Shown: in pieces, positions 12,884-24,296 of the stretch
Numbering within the stretch: position 1 is the first letter of the stretch
Layout of the letters: every line of letters begins with the position of its first letter
Assembly: GCA_037576215.1 (NCBI GenBank)
Contig: JBANDB010000006.1
Coordinates: 5,084,001 to 5,148,000, forward strand
Length of the DNA: 64,000 nucleotides
Direction of reading: 5' to 3'
Source: Armillaria gallica
Lineage: Eukaryota > Basidiomycota > Agaricomycetes > Agaricales > Physalacriaceae
Program-made: the position numbers and the translations under genes
The notes under the pieces: generated by a model
The model's input: the letters and a program-made list of their open reading frames with translations, nothing else
Told to the model about the DNA's origin: nothing
The model's database searches: none

Positions 12884-15402
12884 CTACAGTGCTTGGAAAT
12901 CAGCAGCCGCTCGTAGTCTGGCAGCCATTATTTTCCCAAAGAATTTATCCATCGTTGTGCGATCCACGACACTGGCCATCTTCCTGACTTTAGCGGAAAG
13001 CGTCCCTTCGAACATTCCGTCGGTCAAAACAACAAAGTGGCCTACTCTCATTCCAGTCCGGAACCACGTCGCAGTGGCTTTTCTGAGCTCTGCTTCCACG
13101 TGCGACGCACTGAGGCTCCCTTCTATCCTCTTACCCACGAGGAGCAACCGGCCAGCATCGACCGCAGGTAAGCTCAAAGCCCAATCCCAACCCCCGGCCC
13201 CCAGCCCATTCTTCCATCCAAAACACCCTTGTTTTCCGAGTCGACGACACTTGTTCATCATATCATGCGGTTTCTCTTCGAGCCGTTCGAGGGAATCGTC
13301 GATTGGCCCACTCAGATCGATGAGGCTATCTGCTTTCCGGCACGAAGCATCCATCGGCAGAAAATCATGAAGTGTTTGACTCGGCCAACTCTCGTCTTTG
13401 AAAGCCTTGAGCCTGCATAACAGCCAGGATCCATCAAATTCTTCAGCCTCCTGCCAGTATAGAGGACCAGAATCCTCGGTCGGTACGAGGTTTACTAGTT
13501 GTTCCCTCGGGAAAATGCTCTTGAGAAAGATAAACGGGAAAGTGACGCGGTGGTAGCCTCTGCCTAGGACATAGTGTGGCGAACGATACAGCACCACCTT
13601 CCCATCATGTTCTAGATCGGAAAAGGTCGGAGAATCTTCCACTCGACCGTCTAGGTTTATTTGAGGCGAGATGGCAGTGTCGGTAATAGCGTAACACCAA
13701 ATCTTTCATTCATTTCGTCAGACTCGTTCGAGCCGGAGAGAGAATCTCACCATCCTGAGTTCGGCATCATCGCTTGCAATCCAAGAGGGAAGGATATTTG
13801 AATCCGTGATGCATTTATGAAGGGCTTCGAGAATTGTGCTTGTAGAGAGAGATGGGTCTTCCACGGCTTCTCGTATCCGTTGGCGGTTGATTGACCAGTC
13901 CAGAAATTGGGTACCTGGGGCGCTGAATGGCCGCGGTCCTCCGAGGCATGATAGTACATGTAGAAGAGCAACAAATAACTTTGGGACACCCTCGATGTCC
14001 ATCAAGGTGCCCTGCACACCTTTTGAAATATCCGAAGTCTTGAATGCAGGAGCCCCTGTTATCCTCATCAGGGTAAGCTTAAGATGAAAGAGTGCATATT
14101 CTTGCTAGAACCATGCCCTATCTGCATCGACAAAAAGTCGCTTAGCCCTTGACAGTACTCCTTTGGAGTAATCGGGTCGAGGTCGATGACAAAAGGATGG
14201 CCGCGGCAGTATCTCGAGGTTCTGATAGCTGTCACAATGGGTGCCGATCCAGTGCCCGAAAACAAGGTGCAAAAGACGACGGAGTAGCGCGGTTGATTAA
14301 AGTCCTCAAAACTATCAAGAATCCCTTGGAAATAGGCAATACCCTCCTTCTCATTCGGTCCTTGAAATATTTGCTCTATTTCGTCAAGGTGAACGAATAT
14401 GATGGTGATCTTTGGTAGGGCTAATCGTGCCATCAAAAAGTATTGTAGATCCTTCAAGGAAAGGAGATTCGCAGGGGAAGACGGACCAGACACAAAAGCC
14501 GATAGAAAGTCGCGGGACGTTGGGTATTGCCGCCGAAAGGGAGCAAAGCCCTTCAATATTTCGTATGTGATTCGTAAACAAAGTGACCCCTTTGGACAAG
14601 TAGTCTCTCCACCAATCAGGCCATCGCGGAACGACAATTCTATGTGCAGGTTTTTCTGAGCGCTGAAGGTACATGCCATTTTGAACGGGTCGTCGTCAGC
14701 GATTTCGACATCGTTATTGAGGAATTTGCGGATGGCCGTCCTGCAGAACTCTGTTTTTCCCGTGCCTGGACCACCGCAAACCAGAGGGATGGGAATTGCG
14801 GTTCCATAGGCCCTACATTCATTTCTTCTCCATAGGTTAAAGAACTCCTGCACGAACTCCTGGAGTTTTTTGAAGTTTTCTGCATGCCCCATCTTCGGTA
14901 GCACCATTTGAAGGTCCCTGACATTTGCCGGCTCCTCCATATTCGTCAACTCGGGTAAGGAAGGATCCTTAGGAAGTGCGTTACTTCCTGGAGGCCAATA
15001 TTCGCGTCCCATAGTATCCAAAAACTTGTACCCAGGCCTCGAGTAGGCAGTATAGGGTATGACAGACATGGGTGCAACAATTGCTGTAGTCGCTGGAAGT
15101 TGCCTGAGCGTTTTTAGCCGGGCATCGATGACGGACCGAAGAAGGGGGTTGTCAACAAGTCCGGCTGGATTTGTCAGATATTCCGATAGCCTGGTTTGCT
15201 TAGCAGTATCGCTCAAATCTCTAGCAGCATCGAGCAATGACTTTGCGTAGTTGTTTAATACGGATTCCAGAGTATCGTCGGACAATGCTATAAGTAGATT
15301 CAGTATAAGCTTCCTAGTCTTTTGGTTTGAATCAAGACACGTACAGTTGTAAGACGGCACCGTACGCAGCATACTAGACGTGCCATCGCTCGGAGCGGCC
15401 AT
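12884..15402 (-). CDS. CRN/RHS-like P-loop NTPase, copy 1 (intact)
   Basis: Four exons (15402-15345, 15287-14106, 14055-13751, 13702-12884) encode 787 residues. The second exon carries Walker A GGPGTGKTEFC, Walker B-like IIFVHLDEIEQI, the LFSGTGS sensor motif and FVIDLDPITPKEYC. This order matches the NTPase module of Crinkler (CRN) and trypanosome RHS proteins. Exon 3 (MDIEGVPKLFVALLHVLS) resembles the post-NTPase helical region of that family. Exon 4 contains SPTFSDLEHDGKVVL and a DWALSLP...LLLVGKR segment that could be a degenerate restriction-endonuclease-like motif (inference). The start was placed at MAAPSDG because copies 3 and 5 splice identically after a short first exon. Intron 3 (14056-14105) begins with GC where the paralogues have GT. 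The last ~10 residues (ADFQAL) differ from every other copy. Closest relative is copy 3. Confidence 0.75.
14056..14105 (-). other. GC-AG intron in NTPase copy 1
   Basis: The donor reads A|GCAAGA. At the same position copy 2 has A|GTAAGA, copy 3 A|GTAAGA and copy 5 G|GTAGGA, so a GT-to-GC change has occurred here. The acceptor AACAG restores the phase (A+GG) into exon 3. Either the gene splices this as a GC-AG intron or the transcript is compromised. Confidence 0.65.
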
Positions 15403-16051
15403 ATCGATGCTTGACAAGGCGAAGTGGGGGTTGTCTAGGATTTGGTCTGACAATGGTTCAGAGTGCCATGTGATGACGAATTTCCATATATTTCATATCC
15501 GTAGGCACAGAGGCAGTCGATCCTGTTACAGCATTTGAGCAGTCATCGAAGGACGAAAAGAAGGGACACACAATAACAAGCTGCTCACCACTGCATCCTC
15601 GCCAAATTTTGGCTACGCTCCTTTTCTCCGTAGATGGTTGCAGGACAGCACCACCCACGCCCAATGTAAAGGTCCACACGTATCAGCATATTTTAAGGTG
15701 AGCATATCCCACCTCAGGACCAGTGACGGTCGTCAGATGTCGACTCGGAGGAAAACGCTTGTTCTTCAGATTGAAACTTGACTATTTAAACGCGAATAAG
15801 AATGTCAACGTCAATAACCCCATTCCCCGTTCCCAAAATCTCTTGATGATGGAGAGAGGCGACAGTTCCGGGAATTACCGTGTCATGATTCTTTCAGATC
15901 AGGCTGCCCGCATTTGATACCATATCTCTTAATGTCAATGACGCAGGGGGTGAGGACACTGGCTCTGTAGGATAGAATAGATTCGTAGGACCCCGACTGA
16001 CGTGACACGTCCGAATTTCCCAGCGTTCACAGTTATTGCTAGGACATACTA
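15403..16051. other. 5' flank of NTPase copy 1
   Basis: The first ~250 bases resemble the regions upstream of copies 2 and 3 (shared blocks around ...TTTGGTCTGAC/TTTGTTTCAG... and ACGAAAA...CACAAT), so an old promoter was carried along with the gene. No independent gene is visible in the rest. Confidence 0.45.
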
Positions 16052-18463
16052 CTAAACAAATCCTCGAAAATCCGAAGCCGCTTGTATTCTTGCAGCCATT
16101 ATTTTCCCAAAAAGTTTATCCATCGTCATGCGATCCACGACACTGGTCATCTTCCTGGCATTAGCGGAAATGGTCCCTTCGAACCTTCCGTCGGTCAAGC
16201 GACACACTGAGGCTCCCTCTTACCCACGAGGAGGAACCGGCCAGCATCGACCAAAGGTAAGCTCAAAGCCCAATCCCAACCCCCCGCACCAAAAACATTC
16301 TTCCATCCAAAACACCCTCGTTTCCCGAGCCGACGACACCTGTTCACCATATCATGCGGTTTATCTTCGAGCCGTTCGAGGGAATCGTCGACTGGCCCGC
16401 TCAGATCGATGAGGCTGCCTTCTTTCCTGCACGAAGCATTCATCGGCAGAAAATCACGAAGCGACTGACTAGTGTAACCCGAGTCTTTAAAAGTCTTGAA
16501 CCTGCACAACAGCCAGGTCGCGGAGTCAAACTCTTCAACGTCTCGCCAGTACAAAGGGTCACAATTGCTCGGTAGGAGACTTTGCGGAGGCGCGTGTTCC
16601 CTGGGGAGGATACTCTTGAGAAGGATAAAGGGAAAAGTGACGCGGTGCTCGAAAGCCATGGATGCCATGTTCCTTGGCAAACCGCACAGCACCACCTTCC
16701 CGTCACGTTCCAGATCGGAAAAGGTCGGTGAATTTTCATTTCGACCGTCGAGCCTTTCATCGCGCATGATGTTAGTGTCGGTGATAGCGTAACACCAAAT
16801 CTTTCATTTCATGGTTCGTTAGACTCTCGGATAGTTCCACGCGGAATGAGGATCTCACCATACTGATTTCGATATCATCGCTTGCGTTCCAAGAGGGAAG
16901 GATGTTTGAATCCGTGATGCATTTATGAAGGGCTTCGAGGATTGTGCTTGTACAGAGCGAGGAGTCTTTCACAGCTTCTCGGATCTGTTGGCGGTTGATT
17001 GACCAGTCCATAAACTGGGAACCTGAGGGACTGATAGGCTGCGGTCCTCCGAGGCATGATAGGACATGAAGAAGAGCAATGAACAACTTCGGGACACCCT
17101 CGATGTCCATCAAGGTTCCCCGTACGCCTTTGGAAATATCCGTAGTCGGGAACGAAGGAGGCTCTATTATCTCATCCAGAGAGGATTAGAATGAAAGAGT
17201 ATAATTTCTTACTAGAATCACGTCCAATCTGCATGGATAAAAAGTCGCTGAGCCCGTGGCAACATTCCTTCGGGGTGATCAAGTCGAGGTCGATGACGAA
17301 AGCACCGCCGCGATTGTAGGCCCGACCCCTCAGAGCCTCCACGATGGGTATCGACCCGGTCCCTGAGAACAAAGGGAGAAAGAACATCTCCCGCTGCTGT
17401 AGATTGACCATATCAAATTCCTCAGCGATGCTCTGGAGATAGACAATATCCTCGTTCCCATTAGATTGTTGCAATATTTGTTCTATATCATCAAAATGAA
17501 TGAATAAGATCGGGGTAGGGCCTTCTGGTAGAGCCAATCGTGTCTCCAAAAAGTCTTGCAGAGCCGACAATTCAACAACATCCGCATTGGAGGTCGGGTC
17601 AGACATAAAAGCCGATAGAAACTCGCGGGCCGTTGGGTATCGTCGCCGAAAGTCGGTGAAGCCCTTGAATATTTCGTACGTGATTCGTAAACCAAACGAC
17701 CTTATTGGATACACAGTTTCTCCATCAACGAGTCCGTCGCTGAACGACAACTCCAAGTGGAGTTGCTTTTGAGCGCTGAGGGCACACGCCATGTTGAATG
17801 GATCATCGTCGCCGATTTGGCCATTTTTGTTGAGGAATTCGAGGATCCCCATTCTGCAGAAGTAAGTTTTCCCTGTGCCTGGACCGCCGCAGACCGAGAG
17901 AGAAGGAGGACGTTGCCCCAGTCGTCTCTCTCCACAAGTTAAAGACATTCCGCACATAACTGCTCAACGTTTTGAAATTTTGTACACGTCCCATGCTCGG
18001 AAGGGTTATTTGAAGGTCTCTAACTGTCGTCGGCTCCTTGACGTTTACCAAGTTGGGTAAGGAGGGCGTTGGAAGAGTCGTGCTTCTTGGAGGCCAATAC
18101 TCACATGCCATATTATCCAAAAGCTCGTCCTCAGGCGTTGAGTAGACAGAAAGGGGAGATGTAGACATGAGCTTGGCCATTTCTATTCGGGCATCTATGA
18201 TGGACCGCAGTAGGGGGTTGTCAACAAATCCCCTGGGCTTCAACGTCAGATAATCCGATAGCTTTGTCTGCTTGTCCGTGTCGCTCAAATTCAACAGAGC
18301 GTCCTGTAATAACTTTACGTAGTCATTTAATACTGATCCCAAGGTTAATGCTGTGAATGAGTTTATAGGCCTTCGAGTTTTGGCGTGGTAAATCTGAGCA
18401 CGTACTGTTCAACAGTGGCACCGTATGCACATGGGTCTCAGGGTGTCGACCGGTCGGTTCCAT
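16052..18463 (-). pseudogene. CRN/RHS-like NTPase, copy 2 (frameshifted)
   Basis: Same exon plan as copy 3: exon 1 18463-18406; exon 2 18350-17213; exon 3 from about 17154; exon 4 from about 16801. Exon 2 is 1138 nt against 1140 nt in copy 3 because two bases are missing from a GA tract (GAGAGAGA against GAGAGAGAGA) near 17924-17932. This shifts the frame just before Walker A GGPGTGKTYFC. In exon 4 about 80 bp are missing between the GKR motif and the VKKMTSV-type tail (junction near 16197-16215). The conserved start, splice sites and remaining sequence are close to copy 3. An apparent frame jump at 18350-18406 is not damage; it is intron 1, conserved in copies 1, 3 and 5. Confidence 0.8.
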
Positions 18464-19325
18464 GTTTAACGTTAAACGTTGATATTCAGCGAAGGAATAA
18501 GGCAGATACACGACAAAAGCTTGAGAGGGTTGTCTAAGATTTGTTTCAGAATGTCATGCGATGGCGCGGTTGAATATATTCTTTGTCAATAATACAGGTA
18601 CAGCGGAAGTACGACGATCCACACTCAATGATGTTCACCTGGCGGCATTTGAACAGACATTGAAGGACGAAAAAAATGAACTCACAATGAAAAAACCGCT
18701 TATCACTACTCGCCAGTAATCCCCTTCCCGCTGCGGGACAGCACCATCCGCGTCGTGTTCCTCCAGCGGAAATTTCTGCACAGAGGTCAGCATACAAAAC
18801 GAAGATATTTCACCTCAAAACCATCGTCGGATAGCAATTGGACAATAAATGAAGAGACGGAGCCCGCGAAACTGGAGGAATTGATGACGACGATGATGCT
18901 ATGTTCAACTGTGACTACAAAGCTCTGATAGCATCGAAGGTGGTGGTTGGAGTAAGAGGGAGGAGCCTGGGAATAACTATGGCATCATCCTTTGCGGTCA
19001 GCTTACCTTCTATACCGTCACGACAACGATGCAGCATGAGCCAGGCAGCGACGACACTGGCTCACTGGCAACACCTTGCCGATAGATTACAACCGTGGGT
19101 ACTTGTTATTGTATAGAAGAACAATGTCGTTGACGTCGTACAGGACCCCGAGCAATGACCGACTCCTGGTAGGCAAATGCAGGATCCCAGAGTCGGGTTA
19201 ATCAGCGTTTTCTGCCCTCCTGGAGCGATACACGAACGAGCTACTGGAGATTCCCAGACGGCAATTTCGCGCGCTGCTTGTCGGGCTCGATGGATGGCAT
19301 CTCACGCGTGTTCAGCTGGACCAGT
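16080..19325. repeat. Segmental duplication D1, copy a
   Basis: Colinear and highly similar to 42750-46088 on the same strand: NTPase gene, spacer and first ~290 bp of the P-loop kinase gene. The left boundary lies where the C-terminal tails of the NTPases stop matching. The right boundary lies in the kinase sequence after the QLDQ motif. The two blocks are separated by the retrotransposon nest. Confidence 0.8.
18464..19035. promoter_or_regulatory. Shared divergent intergenic region (copy 2 / kinase pseudogene)
   Basis: A 572-bp spacer between NTPase copy 2 (minus) and the P-loop kinase pseudogene (plus). It is closely similar along most of its length to 45211-45813, the spacer of the second such pair, including ...ACAATAAATGAAGAGACGG... 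near 18841. The head-to-head arrangement suggests a shared promoter; no element was mapped. Confidence 0.45.
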
Positions 19326-19700
19326 TTCCTGACCCAAATTGGCGCATTCCAGGCGTGGAATCCATTGGGCGTTCGATGGCCCAGCGTACCTTGCATTCGT
19401 GAAGAGCCTTCGTACACCGTTGGACGCGTCGCCCATCATCACTGCCCCATCTTTCGACCATGCAGTCAAGGATCCGACCCCAGATGCGGTCACCATTCGA
19501 CCTCATCATCACATCGAAGGGTTGTACACCTGTTTATCCGGGCAGAGGCGGGCTGTTTGCTGGATGAACGCTGTTACCTCCGTTTGGACATCGAGGAGGC
19601 GAGGCAGAAGCTGGCGAAGTGTCATGTATCGACCAGGATCACGCAGACGTTGGATGATGCCCACCTTCGTGCAGAGCAGAACGATATCCAGTAAGTGTTC
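19036..19700 (+). pseudogene. YFH7/uridine-kinase-like P-loop kinase, degenerate
   Basis: Fragments in three frames together resemble a fungal YFH7-type P-loop kinase. They include an N-terminal TTLAHWQHLADRLQP segment, FSALLERYTNELLE, LLVGLDGWHLTRVQLDQFPDP, AHSRRGIHWAFDGPAYLAFV, APSFDHAVKDP and LDERCYLRLDIEEARQKLA. The P-loop reads ESG-stop-S where a kinase has GSGKS. A one-base deletion follows FPDP near 19335, and another frame change occurs near 19540. The gene lies head-to-head with NTPase copy 2 and was duplicated with it (second copy 45814-46088). The family assignment is by motif memory; dead copy with high confidence. Confidence 0.6.
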
Positions 19701-20089
19701 CATCTCCTAGTATTTCATGCTTCAGTTGACAAGACTCTTGGACGGTACTTTCATTATTGAGAACATGCTGGAGCCCACGAGAATCATCGAAAAGCACTGA
19801 AGACTCAGTGCTCAGCGCTCAGCCTTCAACTCTCTCTACCATCGCTGCCCCATACCAACATGGGTCTCCGCAGTTTGCATCTGTCTCGGCTATGCCGTAG
19901 TCGTGCATTCCCCTTTCTCGAGGTCGCGGAACGTAGCTGTGATGTCCGCTTATCCTTCCGACACTGATTCCGTGGTACACCCCACACTACTTCCGTTTTC
20001 AGCATCTCGGACTGGTTCGTTCCCCCCCTTCTCCCTGTTGCTGTGACATGGGCGTCAAGACTGCTTCCTACCCTCTCGGCGGCGTGTGG

Positions 20090-21812
20090 AACGTTCCGTT
20101 GCCACCACCATCGTAAATATGGTACTTGAAGGCTGGAAATAGTCCATCCTAGCATATCGTTTCTGCGACTACCGAGCGATTAACAACATGGGGTGAGTGG
20201 TGACCTTATCAACAGGAACCTGTTCTTAATTGATTTCAGCAGCTGCCATGTACTTCTCAGACGCTGGTACGGGCCGACGTTCGGGACCTTAGCACATAGG
20301 AAGACAGATTGCAGCCCCTCATGCTTTCCACTATCTCTGCGGCTTCAGATATCTAACATTGATCCATTCTGGTTTTGGATCGCGCTCGCCTGAGAGGAGA
20401 CATCTTCCCTCTATTGACCCAGGAGCCGGAAGTCGAGAGCGACAGGGGAAGCATCACGAAACGACGGCCTTCCGGACGCTCTGGTTGACGTTGTGCTATC
20501 AGATTTTTGGCTGTCTCCTTGTATATATGCGGTGGGTGTATGGCAATGAAAAAAATTACACATGTAGCGGAACGAAACAAGGAATTTGTGGTACGTATCG
20601 TCTGCGCATCCTCGTATGCCTTCCGACTTTATGTTTGCTGAAGGTCCCTACTGAACTCTCAAGCCCTGCGGCTGGTTGCTCACAAATTTCCTTGGTCGTC
20701 GAGCGAACGACTCCATGACCCGGCCGTTCCTGGTTGGGACCTTGCGTCGGTACACACACCACCAGGCATCTGCACCTTTTTGTGACTGGGTAATTGGGTT
20801 GGTATCTATGACAAGGATCTTGATGCGTTGCAGGATAATCTCACCGTGTCATATCTTAGTATAAGTGAATGAATAACGACATGAATTTTCTCAGTAACTC
20901 CCGCGGAGAACCTCGGAGGATTGCGATTAGAAGCACGAATTAATGAAAGTCATCTGGGTGTAAATAATAATAACTTAATTCTTGTACGTCGTTCAACACC
21001 TTTTCAAGGTGTATTCATCCTGAACCTTCGCTAAATATGGAGCAAACCGATACAAACGGAAGGAGATCTCGTAGGGGCTTTCCGGTCATCCCTAGTTCTT
21101 TGAATGCCTTGAGCCGGTAAAGCTAGGATCCAGGTCCCGTCAAGATTTTCAGCTTCTTGTCAGTAGAGAGGCCCGCGACGTTCATCCAACATGAATTTTT
21201 CCATAGGTATATGGGCCTTCGGCAGAAGGTTCCTCAAGAGGATCAAGGGAATGGTGACACGGTACCGTGACTCAGTTGTTATGTCAGATGACAACCTGCA
21301 CAGCACAACCTTCCCATCTCGTTCAAGCTCGGCAAAGGTTGGAGACCCCGCCTGTCCAGAGTCTAGACGCATGCTGCGCTTGACAGGAGTATCAGAAATG
21401 ACATAACACCATATCTTTCATTATGTTTAGCAGTATGTCTTTGTTGAAGGAGATTTCTCACCCTGCGAATATCGATGTCGTCCATGGACACCCAAGAGGG
21501 AACAAGACGGGAGCCTTCGATACAATCATGAAGGGAGCTAAGGATGATGCTTGTTGAATATGTTGAATCGCCAACAATCTCCCGAATCCGTTGGCGGTCA
21601 ATAGGCCAGTTCCAAAACGGGAGACCTTCAGATTTACCAGCCTGTTCGGGCTCTTTGGGGCGCGATAGGACGTGCAACAGAGCCACAAATAACTTCGGGA
21701 CGCCCTCGATGTCCATCAAAATTCTCCGGGTGCCCTTTGAAATATCCGTAGTCTTGAATGGAGGAGGCGCTATGGTTGATGATGTTAGGATAAGCTTAAA
21801 CGAAAGAGTATG
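20090..21812. repeat. Segmental duplication D2, copy a
   Basis: Matches 53758-55140 in the same orientation, from GTGTGGAACGTTCCGTTGCC to the intron before NTPase exon 3. This copy keeps part of NTPase exon 4, which is deleted in the other. The other copy keeps an open 159-codon minus-strand frame that is interrupted here. Neither copy is a direct parent of the other without further deletions. Confidence 0.75.
21031..21769 (-). pseudogene. CRN/RHS-like NTPase, copy 4 (exons 3-4 only)
   Basis: Exon 3 (21769 to about 21463; MDIEGVPKLFVALLHVLS) and part of exon 4 (GSPTFAELERDGKVVLC, YRVTIPLILLRNLLP) survive. The NTPase exon is missing: homology to copy 5 stops in the preceding intron at about 21812. 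Exon 4 has a nonsense change at the tryptophan of GPLYW (TGG to TGA, near 21160) and then a frameshift before LYRLKAFKELG. It ends in the same foreign tail (VCIGLLHI) as copy 5, so both derive from one already truncated ancestor. Confidence 0.8.
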
Positions 21813-22873
21813 AACCTGGCATATTTAAACTCAAAAAGACCAGACTGTATATCGACAGCTTGCTTCATATACAGGATGGTAACGAGACTAGAAACGACGC
21901 GCCGAAACCTCATTCGCGGGACTAAAAATAGGAATCTAAAAATAATAAGTACTTATACAAAATCATCCCCTCCCTAAGGTGGAGAATTTCATGAAGCCGT
22001 GTTCGTGTGATGGTAGTACAACTTACGATCATACAGAAAGAGTAGGCTTTCATCAACATGCGGTAGAAGTCGGAAATTTACGTTGGGAGCTGAGATTAGA
22101 CGCAGACAATATTTTGCATACAACTCAGTAACAAAATCGGTGTCTCCGAAATGGAGCGCGATATCCGGGAACTCGTCAAAAGTAGGCAAGGATTTACGTC
22201 TTCAAAGCAGGACATTACGGGATGGGATCAGATGCAGGCGACGGTTTCCATCCAACATCCCGGAAGAGCCGCGCTCCATCGACTAGTCAATAGGACTGGC
22301 AGACAAGTAGGGATATCAAAGGCGAAGAAAGCCGAAAATTCATACGGTAGGAACGCTCGGAAACGGACTGCGAGAGCTACCAGTCTAAGGATCGTACAGC
22401 CAGAAAAGCAAGTATCCTGACTGTCGATTCTCGAATCCAACGTGAACGACCCAGGGAGAAAGACTCAATTCAAAGGCGAAGCTGAGCTGAGATTATGCCC
22501 GCTGGCGCGTGATGGTCGTCCCAGAGAGAACTGCTCTGTCAAGTCGAAAATAATAGGACTGGAGTAAAGGAGGATTTTCAGGGGCTGCGTTCACAAAACC
22601 GTTCTTTCCTCATTTTGAAATAGATTTGGTGCCCAACACGTCTTTTGCTTGGGCACCGCGCAGACCTTCCCCGCAAGGCCGTTAATTTTCCGGGATAAAA
22701 TCACGCATGCATAAAAGGGTCAAAATTTCAGGATTGGAATCACACCTTTTGGTCCAAGATCGCCGAAATGAGATTATCCGGGGTCCTGGTTTGCCACCGT
22801 GGACAATCTGAACCAAATAACGCCTGTGTATAAGTACCACGAGGGCCACGTCTCACCTCTTATCAGTTCAACC
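21813..22873. other. Intergenic with a weak coding-like fragment
   Basis: On the minus strand 22189-22006 encodes a plausible exon (PTFDEFPDIALHF...VDESLLFLYD) ending at a GTAAGT donor (near 22027), preceded by an in-frame stop. It could be a remnant exon of an unidentified gene. Nothing else is supported. Confidence 0.3.
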
Positions 22874-23693
22874 ATGGCTGCTGTACCCATTCCTCTGCCA
22901 AACATCCCACAGAATCGCGCGCAGACGGTCGCTCGCCCTATGGTGCCCTCAGTACCCCCCACTCTGCAAGACGTTACAAGAGCCACACTCTTCGAGCAAA
23001 ATTTAAATCATAGCAAGCGTGAGTCCACTTGTATGTATATCAATGGTATTTGAGTTTACTATCTGTGTAGATCACGCAATGGACAACAAGGCCACAACCG
23101 ATGATGTCATCGAAGCGACCATTTTCAAACATCGCATTTTAACTGCCCATACCGCTGGTACGTTTCTCGTCAGTTTCATTGCCTGTGCGGTGTTCTGAGG
23201 CATCCAGCAGATCACGGTGACGACATGCCCCCCTGGGCGAATGCTATGGAACTCAGGCTGAACGAGAAGATTGCTGAAGTGCGCGCAGGGCAGGATAGCG
23301 CAGCTGAGGATCTGATCGAGATAAAAATCCTTGCAGCCAAAGTTTGTTGCTTAATATACTGCTAGTTGGCTTCCTAACTTTTGTGTAGGCCCACAACTAT
23401 GCATGCGCCGACGGCACGAGTAGGGCCTGAGTTAGTTCCGGCGCCGAACGGATCATATCCCCACGAAAGTCGTGATCCGGTCAGTTGCACATTGTCTTGC
23501 TCCAGGCATCCCTGATTTGGAAATACAGATTGCACTACCAGCACTGCGCACAGCGCAAGACCTGAGGGGTCTTACCGACAACCAACTGGTTGAATACCTT
23601 ACTAGATATGGGTTGTACCCTGCTGAGCGTCGCCTCACCCGTGATGCGAAGATGACGCTATTGCGTCATCATTTGGGATGTGGTGACTATTAA
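22874..23693 (+). pseudogene. Mug135-like family protein, probably frameshifted
   Basis: Exons 22874-23018, 23071-23157, 23208-23341 and one from 23389 splice in phase. The N-terminus is MAAVPIPLPN, followed by a helical segment (AMELRLNEKIAEV) and the AHNYACADGTSR motif of a family common in Agaricomycetes whose C-terminus is called Mug135-like; its function is unknown. After GTSRA the frame hits TGA at about 23428. One base over, the family motif ELVPAPNG resumes, and then LPALRTAQDLRGLTDNQLVEYL ends at 23693. A 34-37 nt intron could join the last two segments, but the step after GTSR needs a one-base correction. So this is a recent pseudogene or a sequence error. Confidence 0.5.
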
Positions 23694-23984
23694 TATTGGT
23701 GTTTCGCTTGTTTGTAGATGGGTGTTTCCTTTGTTTGTACTTTGGCTAGAAGTTGTGATAATTTTATGTAACGAATAGATGGACTTGCCGAATCAAGCTG
23801 AATCTTGTGATCAATTTAGCATCGGTTATTATTTAATATTGATCAAGTCTTCGAATACTGGATTGATTGGCCATTTCTGCCGATACAACTCAGGTAAATA
23901 GTCTTACCACATGATTCTGCATGCTACACTGTCGGGTAATAAAACCTCCTTCCTTCCCATATTTGCAAAACCCTTTGTAGTGCC
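23694..23984. other. Intergenic, left flank of the nested mobile block
   Basis: 3' flank of the Mug135-like gene. It ends with GTAGTGCC at 23977-23984, one copy of the 8-bp target duplication of the hAT-like element. Confidence 0.6.
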
Positions 23985-24296
23985 CAAGGGGGTACCGGAA
24001 TGTTGGCCCGGCACACCGGGTAGGTAGGTAGGTTGGGCCGGCAGGCCCGAAAAAAAAAAGTTGACCTCCCATATTGGGGCCTAAAAACGACTTTTTGGGG
24101 GATGTTATAGATAAATTTCGATGTAATACATACCATGGTACATGATATTTACCTCTGAGAATATGATAATGGGTTTTCTAGACATCTTCACCAGCACTCT
24201 TTGGCATCAATGCTTACTGCATCATGATGATGTCACACACCTTAATAAACAAATTTTGCAATATATGCCCAATAGAATACAGACTGTGTGCAAAAA

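Noticed and set aside
18350..18406. Apparent frameshift at the start of NTPase copy 2
   Set aside because: It is an intron (GTACGT...TTCACAG) in the same position and phase in copies 1, 3 and 5.
23995..24050. Short tandem GTAG/GGTC runs near 24030, 41925, 53395 and 53690
   Set aside because: Considered as a satellite or CRISPR-like array, but there are only three or four units and no spacers; they are interior sequence of the hAT-like elements.
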